64,000 bases of DNA, taken from assembly GCF_900461105.1 (NCBI RefSeq), contig NZ_UFWZ01000001.1, forward strand, positions 1,736,001 through 1,800,000, given 5' to 3'. Below are positions 36,408 to 46,656 of this stretch, piece by piece; position 1 is the first letter of the stretch, and each line of letters starts with the position of its first letter. The stretch is from Clostridium putrefaciens (GTDB taxonomy: Bacteria; Bacillota; Clostridia; Clostridiales; Clostridiaceae). The position numbers were made by a program, and so were the translations under genes. The notes beneath the pieces are model-generated. The model ran no database searches. It worked only from the letters and a program-made list of their open reading frames with translations, and had not been told where the DNA came from.

Positions 36408-39400
36408 TTATTTACTTAAATCTACTGATACTATCTTAGATATACCTTTTTCCTCCATCGTCACCCCATAAAGCATATCAGCTGACTCCATAGTTCCTTT
36501 TCTATGAGTTATTACTATGAACTGTATATCATATGAAAACTTTTTTAAGAATTCAGCATACTTATAAACATTTGCATCATCTAATGCCGCCTCAATTTCA
36601 TCTAATATACAAAATGGTGTAGGTTTCATCTTTAATATTGCAAAAAGTAACGCTATTGCAGAAAGTACCTTTTCTCCACCTGACATAAGATTTATATTTT
36701 GAAGCTTCTTACCTGGTGGCTGTACATTTATATCTATATTAGCAGTAAGCTCATCACCATCACCTAATATAAGTGCTGCATTTCCACCTTTAAATAATTC
36801 TTTAAAAGTATTATTAAAGTTTTCATTTAAAACCTTAAGATTAGCTGAAAAAACATTTTTCATTTTACTTGTCATATCATCAATAACTTTTTTTAGCTCA
36901 ATTCGAGCGTTATTTAAATCTTCCTTTTGACCATTCATAAATGTATACTTTTCTTTTATATCTTTGTATTCATCAATAGATCCAAGGTTTATGGTACCTA
37001 GCTTAGATATTTCTTTTTTTATAGCTAGAACTTCTTCTTTTGCAAAGTCTTCATCTTCAATTTCTTTAGCTATATCTAATGCTTCAACAAAGCTAATATT
37101 AAATTCATTATTTAATCCTACATATAAGTTTTCTTTTTCTATGTCTATTCTAGTTTTATTTATATTAACTTTATTCTTTTCCTCTTCTTTTTTTTGTATA
37201 AATAATTGAAATTGTTCTCTTCTACTTTTTAGGTTAGTAATATTAGATTTAATTTTTATATTTTCTATCTCATAACTTTGGAAAGCTTTATCTAAATTCT
37301 CTATTATAAATTTATTTTCTACTATCTTTTTAGTTAAGTTTTTAATATCGTCCTCTGATTTTACAATAGTTTGTTGTTTAAGTAGTATACACTCCTTTTT
37401 TTCTAATATTTCTGATTTTAGTTCATCTAAGTTCCTGTATACTCTTTCTACTTCTTTTAGTATATTTACTATAAATTCATCAACTTTAGCTTTTTTAACT
37501 TTTAAATCTAAGATATATTCTTTTTTAACATTCGATCCTTGTTCTTTGTTTATTATCTCTTTTTCTAGAAAACTTATTCTATCCCCACATTGCTTTTCTT
37601 TTTTATCTAAACTAAGTATTTGTTTAATATCTGCTTCCAGTTCTTTGGTTTTAATATCTATATTCTCTTCTATTAAAACTATTTCTTGTTTAGATGTGAG
37701 TATATTTTTAGTTAACCTTTCTTTTTCAGAATCTATAACTAAAATCTTTTCATCTATTTTAGCTACCTCTATGTTATTCCAATGAATATTTTCTCTTAAT
37801 TTAATATAATTTTCTTCTAGGGTTTTAAATTCCTCTTTGCATCTCTCTAATTCCTCATTTGCCTTTTCCAAATCTTTATTAAATTCTAATATTTCTAGTT
37901 TTAACTTTTCAATTTCATCTTTTCTACCTATTATATTAGTATTTTTATAATACAAACTTCCACCAGTAAGTGCTCCTCCAGTATTTATAACCTCTCCTTG
38001 AAGTGTAACTATTTTATTTTTATAATTTATTCTTTTTGCTATTGCTAAAGCACTTTTCATATCTTCTGATATAATAGTTCTTCCTAAAATATATTCTATA
38101 GCATTTTTAAATTTATCATCAAAATCAATAATTTCACTTGCAATTCCTATATATCCTTTTATAGATGTTACTTCTTTATCTAAATAAATACTCTTTCCTT
38201 GTATTATATTTAATGGTAAGAATGTGGCCCTACCTAAATTATTATTTTTAAGATATTCTATTAAATATTTTGCTTCATTTTCAGTATTAGTTACCATATT
38301 AGACATCCCAGCACCTAAAGCTATCTCTATCGCAGATTGATAGTTAGGATTTGTCTTTATTATATCTCCTAATACCCAAAAGTTATCAACATAACCATGT
38401 ATATCGCCCTTTTTCATACGTATCATTAACGCCTTAACGGATTTATTATATCCTTCATAATTACTTTCTAAATTTATAAGTGCATTTTTATTTGCCTCTA
38501 ATTTATTAATATTTTTATGAATATCTCTTAATTTGATTTCATTATTGTTTAAAGTATTTTTTACAAAAAGTACTTTATTTCTATTATCTCTTATAGATAT
38601 TTCTAATTTTTCTGTACCATCTACAAGATTTTCTTTTTCGCTAGTTATCCTAAGACCTGTACATCTATTTATTTTTAAAAGTTCATTATATTCTTCACAA
38701 TAATCATGAAGTTGCTGCATCTTTTCTTTTAAAGAATTAATCTCTATTTCAACTTTAGATTTGTTATTCCTAAGTTTTGATTGACTTGTTAGTATTTCAA
38801 TAGCATCTTTTCTTAAATTAGAAACTTGTAATTTAAAATTAGACAACTCACTATTACATAAGTTACTCTCTTCTTCTAACATGCCTATTTCACATTTTAA
38901 TCTTTTTTCGTAATCTTTATTTTCTTTTAAAGATTTTTCATTTTCTACCTTTTCCTTTTTAAAATCTTCTATCTTCTTATCTAAGCCTTTTATATTTTCT
39001 TCATTTACTTCTATAGTCATCTTTGAATTCTCTAAACGCTCTTTAGTAATTCCTATTTCAGCTTGAAGAGACTGAATTACTTCCTTTAATTTATAATATT
39101 CTTCTTCTTTATGTTTATTTTTTATAGCAGACTCTTCTAGCAAAGATTCATTTTTTATTAAATCTTCCTTTATAGAATTTTCATCCTTTTTTAATTCACT
39201 TAAGCTTTTTTCTATTCTATCTAAATTAATATTTTGATTTAGAATCTTTTTTTCTATAGATGCTATTCTTTTTACTATTAAAGATACCTCTAAGTCTTTA
39301 AGTTTAGATGATAATTGAAGGAATTCTTTTGCCTTTTCATTATCAATTCTTAAAGGTTCTAGTCTTTCTTCATAAGTAATTAATATATCATTTATCCTTA

Positions 39401-39965
39401 TTAAGTTTTGTTCTGTTGAATCAATTTTCTTTTGAGCCTCATCTCTTCGAGTTTTAAACTTTACTATTCCTGCTGCTTCTTCTAAAAGTGATCTTCTATC
39501 TTCTGCCTTTCCACTTAGTATAGCATCAATTTTACCTTGTCCTATTATGGAATATCCTTCTTTCCCAATTCCTGTATCCATAAATAACCCATGTATATCT
39601 TTTAACCTACAGGATATGTTATTTATGAAATATTCACTTTCACCAGATCTATAAAGCCTTCTACCTATTGTAACATCCATGTATTCTATAGGTAATTCCC
39701 CTTTAGAATTGTCAAGAGTTAAGGAAACTTGTGCTAAACCAACAGACTTTCTAAATTCAGTTCCAGAGAATATAACATCCTCCATTTTTCCCCCTCTTAA
39801 GCTTTTTACACTTTGTTCTCCAAGTACCCACCTTATTGCATCTGATATATTACTTTTACCGCTTCCGTTTGGTCCAACGACTCCAGTAATACCTTTTTTA
39901 AATTTTAGTTCTATCTTATCTGCAAAGGATTTAAATCCCTTTATCTCAATAGATTTTAAAAACAT
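36408..39965 (-). CDS. smc: Chromosome segregation/condensation ATPase SMC
   Basis: Forms the condensin core with ScpA and ScpB. The 1185-residue protein has the N-terminal head with Walker A GPNGSGKSNIS at residues 31-41. Long heptad coiled coils (about 170-500 and 680-1010) flank the hinge (about 510-660, including GYVDNFWVLGDI and NTGGALTGGSLYYK). The C-terminal head has the ABC signature NLMSGGEKVLSAIALLFA and Walker B FCILDEIEAALDDANV. Full length with no frameshift. Confidence 0.97.
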   Translation of the reverse strand: MFLKSIEIKGFKSFADKIELKFKKGITGVVGPNGSGKSNISDAIRWVLGEQSVKSLRGGKMEDVIFSGTEFRKSVGLAQVSLTLDNSKGELPIEYMDVTIGRRLYRSGESEYFINNISCRLKDIHGLFMDTGIGKEGYSIIGQGKIDAILSGKAEDRRSLLEEAAGIVKFKTRRDEAQKKIDSTEQNLIRINDILITYEERLEPLRIDNEKAKEFLQLSSKLKDLEVSLIVKRIASIEKKILNQNINLDRIEKSLSELKKDENSIKEDLIKNESLLEESAIKNKHKEEEYYKLKEVIQSLQAEIGITKERLENSKMTIEVNEENIKGLDKKIEDFKKEKVENEKSLKENKDYEKRLKCEIGMLEEESNLCNSELSNFKLQVSNLRKDAIEILTSQSKLRNNKSKVEIEINSLKEKMQQLHDYCEEYNELLKINRCTGLRITSEKENLVDGTEKLEISIRDNRNKVLFVKNTLNNNEIKLRDIHKNINKLEANKNALINLESNYEGYNKSVKALMIRMKKGDIHGYVDNFWVLGDIIKTNPNYQSAIEIALGAGMSNMVTNTENEAKYLIEYLKNNNLGRATFLPLNIIQGKSIYLDKEVTSIKGYIGIASEIIDFDDKFKNAIEYILGRTIISEDMKSALAIAKRINYKNKIVTLQGEVINTGGALTGGSLYYKNTNIIGRKDEIEKLKLEILEFNKDLEKANEELERCKEEFKTLEENYIKLRENIHWNNIEVAKIDEKILVIDSEKERLTKNILTSKQEIVLIEENIDIKTKELEADIKQILSLDKKEKQCGDRISFLEKEIINKEQGSNVKKEYILDLKVKKAKVDEFIVNILKEVERVYRNLDELKSEILEKKECILLKQQTIVKSEDDIKNLTKKIVENKFIIENLDKAFQSYEIENIKIKSNITNLKSRREQFQLFIQKKEEEKNKVNINKTRIDIEKENLYVGLNNEFNISFVEALDIAKEIEDEDFAKEEVLAIKKEISKLGTINLGSIDEYKDIKEKYTFMNGQKEDLNNARIELKKVIDDMTSKMKNVFSANLKVLNENFNNTFKELFKGGNAALILGDGDELTANIDINVQPPGKKLQNINLMSGGEKVLSAIALLFAILKMKPTPFCILDEIEAALDDANVYKYAEFLKKFSYDIQFIVITHRKGTMESADMLYGVTMEEKGISKIVSVDLSK

Positions 39966-39981
39966 ACGCCCACTCCCTTAG

Positions 39982-40077
39982 CTAGTTAAATGCTACTGGC
40001 AATAGTCCAATCAAAAATATCAAGATTATCATTCCTAATAAAAATTTTCCTATCTTTTCTCTAGTTTTAATTTTCAT
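39982..40077 (-). CDS. 31-residue single-span membrane peptide
   Basis: Too short for usual gene calling. The ATG at 40077 is preceded by GGAGGCTAAT, a near-ideal ribosome binding site, and the frame runs to TAG at 39982. The peptide has a basic N-terminus (MKIKTREKIGKF) followed by about 17 hydrophobic residues (LLGMIILIFLIGLLPVAF), i.e. one membrane helix with an inside-positive end. It lies 9 bp after the radical SAM gene and 16 bp before smc, so it is probably translated from their mRNA. I do not recognise a family; function unknown. Confidence 0.65.
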   Translation of the reverse strand: MKIKTREKIGKFLLGMIILIFLIGLLPVAFN

Positions 40078-40086
40078 ATTAGCCTC

Positions 40087-41142
40087 CTATTTTTTTATAA
40101 TAGAATATAAATTTAGGACCTTTTTATTTTCATAAAATTCTATTATAAAATCTCCTCGTTTTAAATCATCATTTACTTTTATAATAATAGATTTTGATTC
40201 AATTCTATCTTTCATTTTGTTAAAATACACCTTTTTATTAGCATAAAGTTTAGATAAATCTTTATTTGGTACTTGTATTGTCACCTCTGATTTAACTTCT
40301 TTTATAATTTCATATATAATATCATTCCATATATCACTCTCCACTAATTCTCTAAATGCAGGGTGAAATGGACCTGCTACAATATCTTTACCCTTATTTA
40401 TATTTTCTGTAGGTTGAAGTCCTATCCTTATAACATTTATATCATTTTCTATAAGCATCATATAAATTGTTTTAGATACCTCTATTGCCTCTTCTAATGT
40501 ATATGGTTTATACACTCCTTTATTGTACATAAGTTCCATAGGAGTGTCTTTAATTACAAGAGAGGGGTATATCCTGCAAATGTCAGGTCCCATATCTATA
40601 ATCTTTTTAGTAGTTTCTATATCCTTTTTAAAATTATCCGTAGGCAATCCTAACATTATTTGATGTCCTAATGTAAATCCATAATCTTTTATAAGTTTAG
40701 AAGCTTTAATAGCATCTTCTTCACTATGGCCTCTTCCCGAACCTTTTAAGACTTCTGCATCTAAAGATTGTATACCAAGTTCAATTATATCTACAGAGTA
40801 ATCTTTTAATGTATTTAATATTTCTACATCTATATAATCCGGCCTAGTTGATAGTCTTATTTTAGATATAAGTTTAGATTCCTTATATTTTTTTGCTACA
40901 CTTAAAAGTTCCCTTTGTTTTTCTACAGGTATTGCTGTAAAAGTTCCTCCAAAAAACGACACCTCTATAGTAGCCTCTTTGTTATTTATAGTTAATAGAT
41001 ATTCATCTATAGTATTCTTTACCAACTCCGCATTTACCTTTTCTTGTTCCCCAGTTATCTTATCTTGGTTGCAAAATACGCAGTTATGTGGACATCCTTC
41101 ATGAGGAACAAATATAGGTATAATATAATAATCTTTACTCAT
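40087..41142 (-). CDS. Radical SAM protein, Elp3/coproporphyrinogen-oxidase-like
   Basis: The 351-residue protein has the radical SAM cluster Cys17-x3-Cys21-x2-Cys24 (HEGCPHNCVFCNQ), a glycine-rich VSFFGGTFTAIP loop and an IELGIQSLDAEVL strand. It belongs to the radical SAM group commonly found between rnc and smc in clostridia and annotated as Elp3-like. It lacks an acetyltransferase domain, so it is not a full Elp3 and tRNA wobble modification cannot be claimed. The start codon overlaps the rnc stop by 8 bp. Confidence 0.88.
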   Translation of the reverse strand: MSKDYYIIPIFVPHEGCPHNCVFCNQDKITGEQEKVNAELVKNTIDEYLLTINNKEATIEVSFFGGTFTAIPVEKQRELLSVAKKYKESKLISKIRLSTRPDYIDVEILNTLKDYSVDIIELGIQSLDAEVLKGSGRGHSEEDAIKASKLIKDYGFTLGHQIMLGLPTDNFKKDIETTKKIIDMGPDICRIYPSLVIKDTPMELMYNKGVYKPYTLEEAIEVSKTIYMMLIENDINVIRIGLQPTENINKGKDIVAGPFHPAFRELVESDIWNDIIYEIIKEVKSEVTIQVPNKDLSKLYANKKVYFNKMKDRIESKSIIIKVNDDLKRGDFIIEFYENKKVLNLYSIIKK

Positions 41143-41839
41143 GTATTTCCTCCAATTTTAATAATGCTTCTTTAGCAGAGCTTTGTTCTGATTCCTTCTT
41201 ACTATATCCATCGCCTTCACCCATGACCTTATTATTAATTACTACCTTAGTATAAAACTTTCGTCTATGAGGAGGTCCTTCATATTTTACTAGTTCATAA
41301 TCAATTTCAATTTCTCCATCCTTTTGAAGTTTTTCTTGAAGAGCAGTTTTATAATCTAGTACTATTTCTTGATTAATTGCCTTATTTATAATTTCTTCAA
41401 AGTTCTTTAGTATAAAGTCTGTAACGTAATCTATACCCTTATCTAAGTATACTGCTGCTATTACAGCTTCTACGCAATCTGCTTGGATTGAAACTCTATC
41501 ACGCCCACCTGTAAGCTCTTCCCCGCGACTCATACGCATGTGCCTCCCAATGCCCCACATTAATGCAATTTCATATAAAGAGTTCTCACATACAATAAGT
41601 GACCTTAGCTTTGTTAAATCACCTTCGCTTTTTTGCTTATAATTATTAAAAAGGTATTCTGTTATGCATAATTGAAGCACAGAATCACCTAAAAATTCTA
41701 ATCTTTCATTGTATTCTACGTTCTTGAACTGATTAGCATAGGAACTATGCGTTATAGCTGTTAATAAATATTCTTTGTGGTTAAATATTGTATCGATTTG
41801 ATTTTCTATGTTTTTTATGTTTTCAATGTAATTTTTCAT
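41135..41839 (-). CDS. rnc: Ribonuclease III
   Basis: Cleaves double-stranded RNA in rRNA maturation and mRNA turnover. The 234-residue protein has the catalytic signature NERLEFLGDSVLQL near residue 44, a second acidic cluster QADCVEAVIAAVYLD near 118, and a C-terminal dsRNA-binding domain (DYKTALQEKLQ ... EQSSAKEALLKL). GGAG precedes the ATG. Confidence 0.96.
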   Translation of the reverse strand: MKNYIENIKNIENQIDTIFNHKEYLLTAITHSSYANQFKNVEYNERLEFLGDSVLQLCITEYLFNNYKQKSEGDLTKLRSLIVCENSLYEIALMWGIGRHMRMSRGEELTGGRDRVSIQADCVEAVIAAVYLDKGIDYVTDFILKNFEEIINKAINQEIVLDYKTALQEKLQKDGEIEIDYELVKYEGPPHRRKFYTKVVINNKVMGEGDGYSKKESEQSSAKEALLKLEEIHE

Positions 41840-41857
41840 TTTTCCAACTCCTTAAAG

Positions 41858-41943
41858 AAGTTTATTCTTCAATCTACTAATTCTTTGCAAACTCAAGAAT
41901 AAACTTTATTTTTTTGATAAATAAAGCCCCGATATACGGGACT
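41858..41943 (-). terminator. Terminator region between acpP and rnc
   Basis: Two structures are present. A 7-bp stem AGTCCCG/CGGGGCT (41925-41943, minus strand, followed by TTATTTAT) is nearest the acpP stop. A 12-bp AT-rich stem AAGTTTATTCTT/AAGAATAAACTT (41858-41869 with 41895-41906) follows. The first is a weak intrinsic terminator for acpP; the second has a T run only on the plus strand and may protect the rnc mRNA 5' end. Confidence 0.55.
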
Positions 41944-41948
41944 CTACA

Positions 41949-42243
<295 letters not shown>

Positions 42244-42256
42244 TAGAAAGAACTTA

Positions 42257-43252
42257 TTATTGCAAACTTTCTATTTCATCACTTATTTTTTCTATAATCT
42301 TATTATCGTAAAATATAATAGCTTGCTTTATAGCATTCTTAAATGCTTTTCCATCCGAGCTTCCATGGGCTTTTATGCATATACCCTTTACACCTATGAA
42401 CGCTGCTCCACCATATTCCTTATAATCAAATTTAGTTTTAAATCTTTTGAATACAGGCTTTAATAAAAGTCCGCCAATTTTAGTTCTTGTAGAACTCATT
42501 ATTTCAGATTTTAAAACATCAAATATACTAGAAGATACACCTTCATACATCTTTAAAATTGTGTTTCCAACAAACCCATCGCATACCACTATATCTGTAT
42601 TTCCTAGTGGAACGTCTCTAGGTTCTATATTTCCTATGAAATTAATAGATTCATTTTTAAGTAACTTGTAAGTAGCCTTAGTTAATTCATTTCCTTTTTC
42701 CTCTTCCTCACCTATATTAACTAATCCTATAGACGGATTATTAATACCCAAAACATTTTCAAAATATATTTTCCCCATATGGGCAAACTGAACAAGATTA
42801 TTAGGTTTACAATCTACATTAGCTCCACAATCTACCACCATAAACTTTCCATTTTTACCTGGCATTATAGGGGCAAGAGCTGGTCTATCAATACCATTAA
42901 TACGTCCTACTATAAAAAGAGATCCCGCCATAAAGGCCCCCGTGCTACCCGCAGAAATTATAGCATCCGCTTCATTGTTTTTCACTAAATTTAATGCTTT
43001 AACCAAACTAGAATCCTTTTTTCTTCTTATTGCCATTACAGGATGCTCATTAGTGTCTATTACCTCTGTTGCATCAACAACGATAATTTTACTTTTATCA
43101 TATTCGTATTTAGACAGTTCTTTATTTATTTCTTCTTGTTTTCCTGTAATTATTATCTGTAAGTCTTCGAATTCTTTCAAAGCTTGAATTGAGCCTTCTA
43201 CAACTATTCTTGGAGAATTATCTCCACCCATTCCATCTACAGCAACTTTCAC
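42257..43252 (-). CDS. plsX: Phosphate acyltransferase PlsX
   Basis: Makes acyl-phosphate from acyl-ACP to feed PlsY in phospholipid synthesis. GTG at 43252 (331 residues, [13 protein letters not shown]) is preferred over GTG 43261, because the GGGG site is one base from the outer codon and ten from the inner one, and the inner start matches the family N-terminus. Conserved segments include [35 protein letters not shown] and [16 protein letters not shown]. In the rpmF-plsX-acpP order usual for Firmicutes. Confidence 0.95.
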   Translation of the reverse strand: MKVAVDGMGGDNSPRIVVEGSIQALKEFEDLQIIITGKQEEINKELSKYEYDKSKIIVVDATEVIDTNEHPVMAIRRKKDSSLVKALNLVKNNEADAIISAGSTGAFMAGSLFIVGRINGIDRPALAPIMPGKNGKFMVVDCGANVDCKPNNLVQFAHMGKIYFENVLGINNPSIGLVNIGEEEEKGNELTKATYKLLKNESINFIGNIEPRDVPLGNTDIVVCDGFVGNTILKMYEGVSSSIFDVLKSEIMSSTRTKIGGLLLKPVFKRFKTKFDYKEYGGAAFIGVKGICIKAHGSSDGKAFKNAIKQAIIFYDNKIIEKISDEIESLQ

Positions 43253-43318
43253 GGTTAACACGCCCCTTTTAAATTCAGATATAAAGAAAAGAAAGCCCTA
43301 AGACTTTCCTTTCCCACA

Positions 43319-43504
43319 TTATTTTGCTTCAGTAGCAACTATTTCTTTTCCCTTGTAAAAACCACAGTTCTTACATACTCTATGTCCAAGTTTCATTTCA
43401 TGGCATTGTGGACATTCAACAATTCCTGGCGCACTTAATTTAAAAGTTTGCGCTCTCCTTGAGTCTCTTCTACCTTTAGAAAATTTTCTCGCTGGATTTC
43501 CCAT
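43319..43504 (-). CDS. rpmF: 50S ribosomal protein L32 (zinc-binding form)
   Basis: The 61-residue protein has the basic N-terminus ([19 protein letters not shown]) and four Cys in [18 protein letters not shown] (two pairs), so it is the zinc-containing paralogue type. AGGAGGTG precedes the ATG. It lies between the YceD-family gene and plsX. Confidence 0.96.
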   Translation of the reverse strand: MGNPARKFSKGRRDSRRAQTFKLSAPGIVECPQCHEMKLGHRVCKNCGFYKGKEIVATEAK

Positions 43505-43517
43505 TTATAACACCTCC

Positions 43518-44018
43518 TTAATCATCTGAAAACAGTTGTTTTAACTTTGCCAATCTTGGATCAATAATATCTTTATCACAATCACAATTTTGATTGTTTA
43601 AATTAGTCCCACAATTTTGGCAAAGACCTTTGCAATCTTCACTACAAAGTTTCTTCATAGGCAATGTTAATATTATACTGTTTTCTACGACTTCAGTAAT
43701 ATCTAAATTATCATTATTTAAAATGATTATATTCTCATCCTCTATTTCTTCATCAAAAGAAAATTTTTCATTCAAATTTAAATTTAGAGGATAATTAAAC
43801 TTTTCAAGACATCTAGAACATGTAAGTTCTAATTCTGTTTCAACCTTAGCTATTAGAGTTATTACATCCCCACTAGAACTTATATCTCCACTTACTGCTA
43901 TAGGTCTTACAAAACTTATATCTTCTCCGTCATAACTTATTGTATCTTTATTATAAATAAAAGATACTTCTTTCTTAAAAGACTTGCCTTTGTTTAATTC
44001 TATAATTTCTACACTCAT
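43518..44018 (-). CDS. YceD/DUF177 family protein
   Basis: Partner gene of rpmF across bacteria; implicated in 23S rRNA processing in plants and bacteria. The 166-residue protein has the central CSRCLEKFNYPLNLNLNEKF motif with two Cys and the C-terminal CSEDCKGLCQNCGTNLNNQ Cys-rich segment, likely metal-binding. It starts the unit that includes rpmF and plsX behind a near-consensus promoter. Confidence 0.92.
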   Translation of the reverse strand: MSVEIIELNKGKSFKKEVSFIYNKDTISYDGEDISFVRPIAVSGDISSSGDVITLIAKVETELELTCSRCLEKFNYPLNLNLNEKFSFDEEIEDENIIILNNDNLDITEVVENSIILTLPMKKLCSEDCKGLCQNCGTNLNNQNCDCDKDIIDPRLAKLKQLFSDD

Positions 44019-44103
44019 AGTTTTAACTTTGAAAGATTACTATAATACTTTAAATCTTTCACTTCTCTCCTTAGTAATTATATTTTGCTTATAACCACAA
44101 TTT

Positions 44104-44132
44104 ATTATATAAACTTGCCTATTAAAAGTCAA
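44104..44132 (-). promoter_or_regulatory. Promoter of the YceD-rpmF-plsX unit
   Basis: TTGACT (44127-44132) and TATAAT (44104-44109) with a 17-bp spacer on the minus strand, in the 125-bp gap after ackA. Confidence 0.75.
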
Positions 44133-44143
44133 GATATTTCTTA

Positions 44144-45340
44144 CTATTTGTTCAAAAGTTCTTTTGTATCTCTTGCTATCATAAGTTCTTCGTTAGTAGG
44201 TATAAGAAAAACTTTAACTTTTGAATCTGCTGAACTTATTTCAGTAACTTTACCTCTTACATTGTTTTTCTCTTTATCTATTTTAACTCCTAAGAATTGT
44301 AATCCATCACATATTGATTGTCTTGTTTCTGGTGAGTTTTCACCAAGACCTGCAGTAAATACAAGACAATCAAGTCCATTAATTGATGCTGCATAAGATC
44401 CTATTGTTTGCTTAACTCTATAATTAAATACATCTAATGCTAAAACTGCTCTTTCACTACCTTCGCCCACTGCATTTTCAATATCTCTAAAGTCACTGCT
44501 TACTCCTGATAATCCTAGAACTCCTGATTTTTTATTTAATATATTGTTAGTTTCTTCTACAGAATAACCAACTTCCTTTATTAAATATGTAACTATTGCA
44601 GGGTCTATATCTCCACATCTTGTACCCATGACTATACCTGCAAGTGGAGTGAATCCCATGCTTGTATCAACACATACGCCCTCATTGATAGCTGCAATAC
44701 TAGCTCCATTACCTAAGTGACAAGTTATCATTTTTATATCTTTTAAATCTTTGTTCATACATTCTGCTGCTACTGCTGAAACATACTTATGTGATGTTCC
44801 GTGGAATCCATATTTTCTGATTTTATTCTCTTTATATAGCTCGTATGGCAATGCATACATATATGCTTTTTGAGGCATAGTTTGGTGGAACGCAGTATCA
44901 AATACCACTACCATAGGAGTTTGTGGCATAAGTTCCTTACATGCGTTTATTCCAATTATATTTGGTGGGTTATGAAGTGGTGCAAGTTTTGAGCACTCTT
45001 CAAGTTCTTTCATAACTGTTTCATCGATAATTACTGACTTAGAATAGTTTTCTCCGCCATGAACAACTCTATGACCTACAGCATTGATTTCATCCATGCT
45101 GCTTATAACTCCACTTTCTTTGTTAACTAGTGTATTTAGCACTATACTAATTGCAACTTTATGGTCATTCATAGGCTCTTTAACAATATACTTCTCTCTA
45201 CCCTCTACCTTTTGTGTTAATATTGATCCCTCAATACCTATTCTTTCAACTAATCCTTGAGCTAAAGATTCCTCATTTGTCATATCAATTAGTTGATATT
45301 TTAATGATGAACTTCCACAATTAATAACTAATACTTTCAT
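44144..45340 (-). CDS. ackA: Acetate kinase
   Basis: Converts acetyl-phosphate and ADP to acetate and ATP, the main substrate-level ATP step of clostridial acetate production. The 398-residue protein has [39 protein letters not shown] and [16 protein letters not shown] motifs of the ASKHA fold. It lies 35 bp after pta. Might also act on acyl-phosphates formed by Ptb in this window, but that is speculation. Confidence 0.97.
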   Translation of the reverse strand: MKVLVINCGSSSLKYQLIDMTNEESLAQGLVERIGIEGSILTQKVEGREKYIVKEPMNDHKVAISIVLNTLVNKESGVISSMDEINAVGHRVVHGGENYSKSVIIDETVMKELEECSKLAPLHNPPNIIGINACKELMPQTPMVVVFDTAFHQTMPQKAYMYALPYELYKENKIRKYGFHGTSHKYVSAVAAECMNKDLKDIKMITCHLGNGASIAAINEGVCVDTSMGFTPLAGIVMGTRCGDIDPAIVTYLIKEVGYSVEETNNILNKKSGVLGLSGVSSDFRDIENAVGEGSERAVLALDVFNYRVKQTIGSYAASINGLDCLVFTAGLGENSPETRQSICDGLQFLGVKIDKEKNNVRGKVTEISSADSKVKVFLIPTNEELMIARDTKELLNK

Positions 45341-45375
45341 TTAATTTTCCCCTTTCGTTTTAAACCCTAATAATT

Positions 45376-46377
45376 TTATTTACTTGTTTGAGCTTGAACC
45401 GCAGTTAAAGCCACAACATTTACTATATCCTCAGAGCTACATCCTCTAGACAAATCATTTATAGGCTTTGCAAATCCTTGAGATATTGGTCCTATAGCTT
45501 CGGCTCTTCCGAATCTTTGAACTAATTTATATCCTATATTTCCTGATTGTAAATCTGGAAATATAAGTACATTAGCATTTCCTGCAACTTTACTATTTGG
45601 AGCCTTTTGATTAGCAACTTTAGGAACTATAGCAGCATCGAGTTGCATCTCTCCATCTATATCTAAGTCAGGCCTTCTATATTTTGCAATTTTTGTAGCA
45701 TTTCTTACCTTTTCAACTAATTCATGTTCAGCACTTCCCATAGTTGAAAAAGATAACATAGCAACCTTAGGTTCTATTTTACATAAGTTTTTTGCTGTTT
45801 CGGCTGTAGCTATAGCTATAGATGCTAATTCATCTGCCGTTGGGTTTGGATTAACCGCACAGTCTGAAAATATTAACATTCCATCATCACCATAATTGCA
45901 GTTTGGAACCATCATAATGAAAAAACTAGACACAACAGATACACCAGGTGCTGTTTTTATTATTTGAAGTCCTGGTCTTAAAAGGTCTCCTGTAGTATGT
46001 ACAGCGCCTGATACCATACCATGAGCATCATTCATCTTAACCATCATTGTACCATAATAAAGTGGATCTTTTACTATTTTCAAGGCCTTTTCTTTAGTCA
46101 TGCCTTTATTTTTTCTTAATTCATAAAATTCTTCTGCATATTTATCAGTGTTAGACGATGTTTCAGGATCTTCGATTTGTATACCCTCTATGTCTACACC
46201 TAGAACCTTTGCTTTTGCTTTTATTATATCACTACTACCAACTAATATAACATCTGCAAGACCTTCTTTATTGATCTTTTCACTAGCGATAAGAGTTCTA
46301 TCTTCATCGCCTTCTGGAAGTACAATTATTTTTCTATCTGTCTTTGCAGATTTCCATACGTTCTTCATAAACTCCAT
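45376..46377 (-). CDS. pta: Phosphate acetyltransferase
   Basis: Interconverts acetyl-CoA and acetyl-phosphate. The 333-residue short form (MEFMKNVWKSAKTDRKI start) has KNKGMTKEKALKIVKDP, YGTMMVKMNDAHGMVSGAVH and GNANVLIFPDLQSGNIGYKL. ATG 46377 is chosen over ATG 46395 and 46383, because AGAGGAG lies eight bases before it and is inside or too close to the outer starts. Forms the pta-ackA operon. Confidence 0.96.
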   Translation of the reverse strand: MEFMKNVWKSAKTDRKIIVLPEGDEDRTLIASEKINKEGLADVILVGSSDIIKAKAKVLGVDIEGIQIEDPETSSNTDKYAEEFYELRKNKGMTKEKALKIVKDPLYYGTMMVKMNDAHGMVSGAVHTTGDLLRPGLQIIKTAPGVSVVSSFFIMMVPNCNYGDDGMLIFSDCAVNPNPTADELASIAIATAETAKNLCKIEPKVAMLSFSTMGSAEHELVEKVRNATKIAKYRRPDLDIDGEMQLDAAIVPKVANQKAPNSKVAGNANVLIFPDLQSGNIGYKLVQRFGRAEAIGPISQGFAKPINDLSRGCSSEDIVNVVALTAVQAQTSK

Positions 46378-46518
46378 GTTCATTTCTCCTCTCATTTAAT
46401 TAAGGCTGCTGTTTTTAATATACTTTTTTATAAACTTGAATAATAAATGCATTTTTTTATAAATCTTTAGTATATTGAATCTTTTTAAATATAGGTTGAA
46501 GTTTCAATATGTATTTCT

Positions 46519-46537
46519 CTATAGTATAATACTATAG
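46519..46537. promoter_or_regulatory. 19-bp palindrome over a -10 box between pta and tmcAL
   Basis: CTATAGTATAATACTATAG is a perfect dyad around a single central base. It contains a plus-strand TATAAT (candidate -10 for tmcAL, poor -35) and a minus-strand TATACT-like hexamer facing pta. The 261-bp divergent gap holds nothing else I can identify. Confidence 0.4.
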
Positions 46538-46656
46538 ATTGAGTTATTTTTAAAGTCTATATTGACTTTAGTTTGATAGTTTTTCATCTTTATTGCAAAA
46601 TTATTTTATTAATATGACTTTTTATCAATATTTTATTAAACAAAGGAGGTCTTTTT

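Noticed and set aside
36097-36471. Plus-strand frame of 124 codons across the ftsY/smc junction
   Set aside because: Mirror of the two real genes, rich in Ser/Phe/Leu as expected for antisense frames in AT-rich DNA, with no ribosome binding site.
40087-41142. Full Elp3 tRNA wobble-modification enzyme
   Set aside because: No acetyltransferase domain is present in the 351 residues; only the radical SAM part resembles Elp3.
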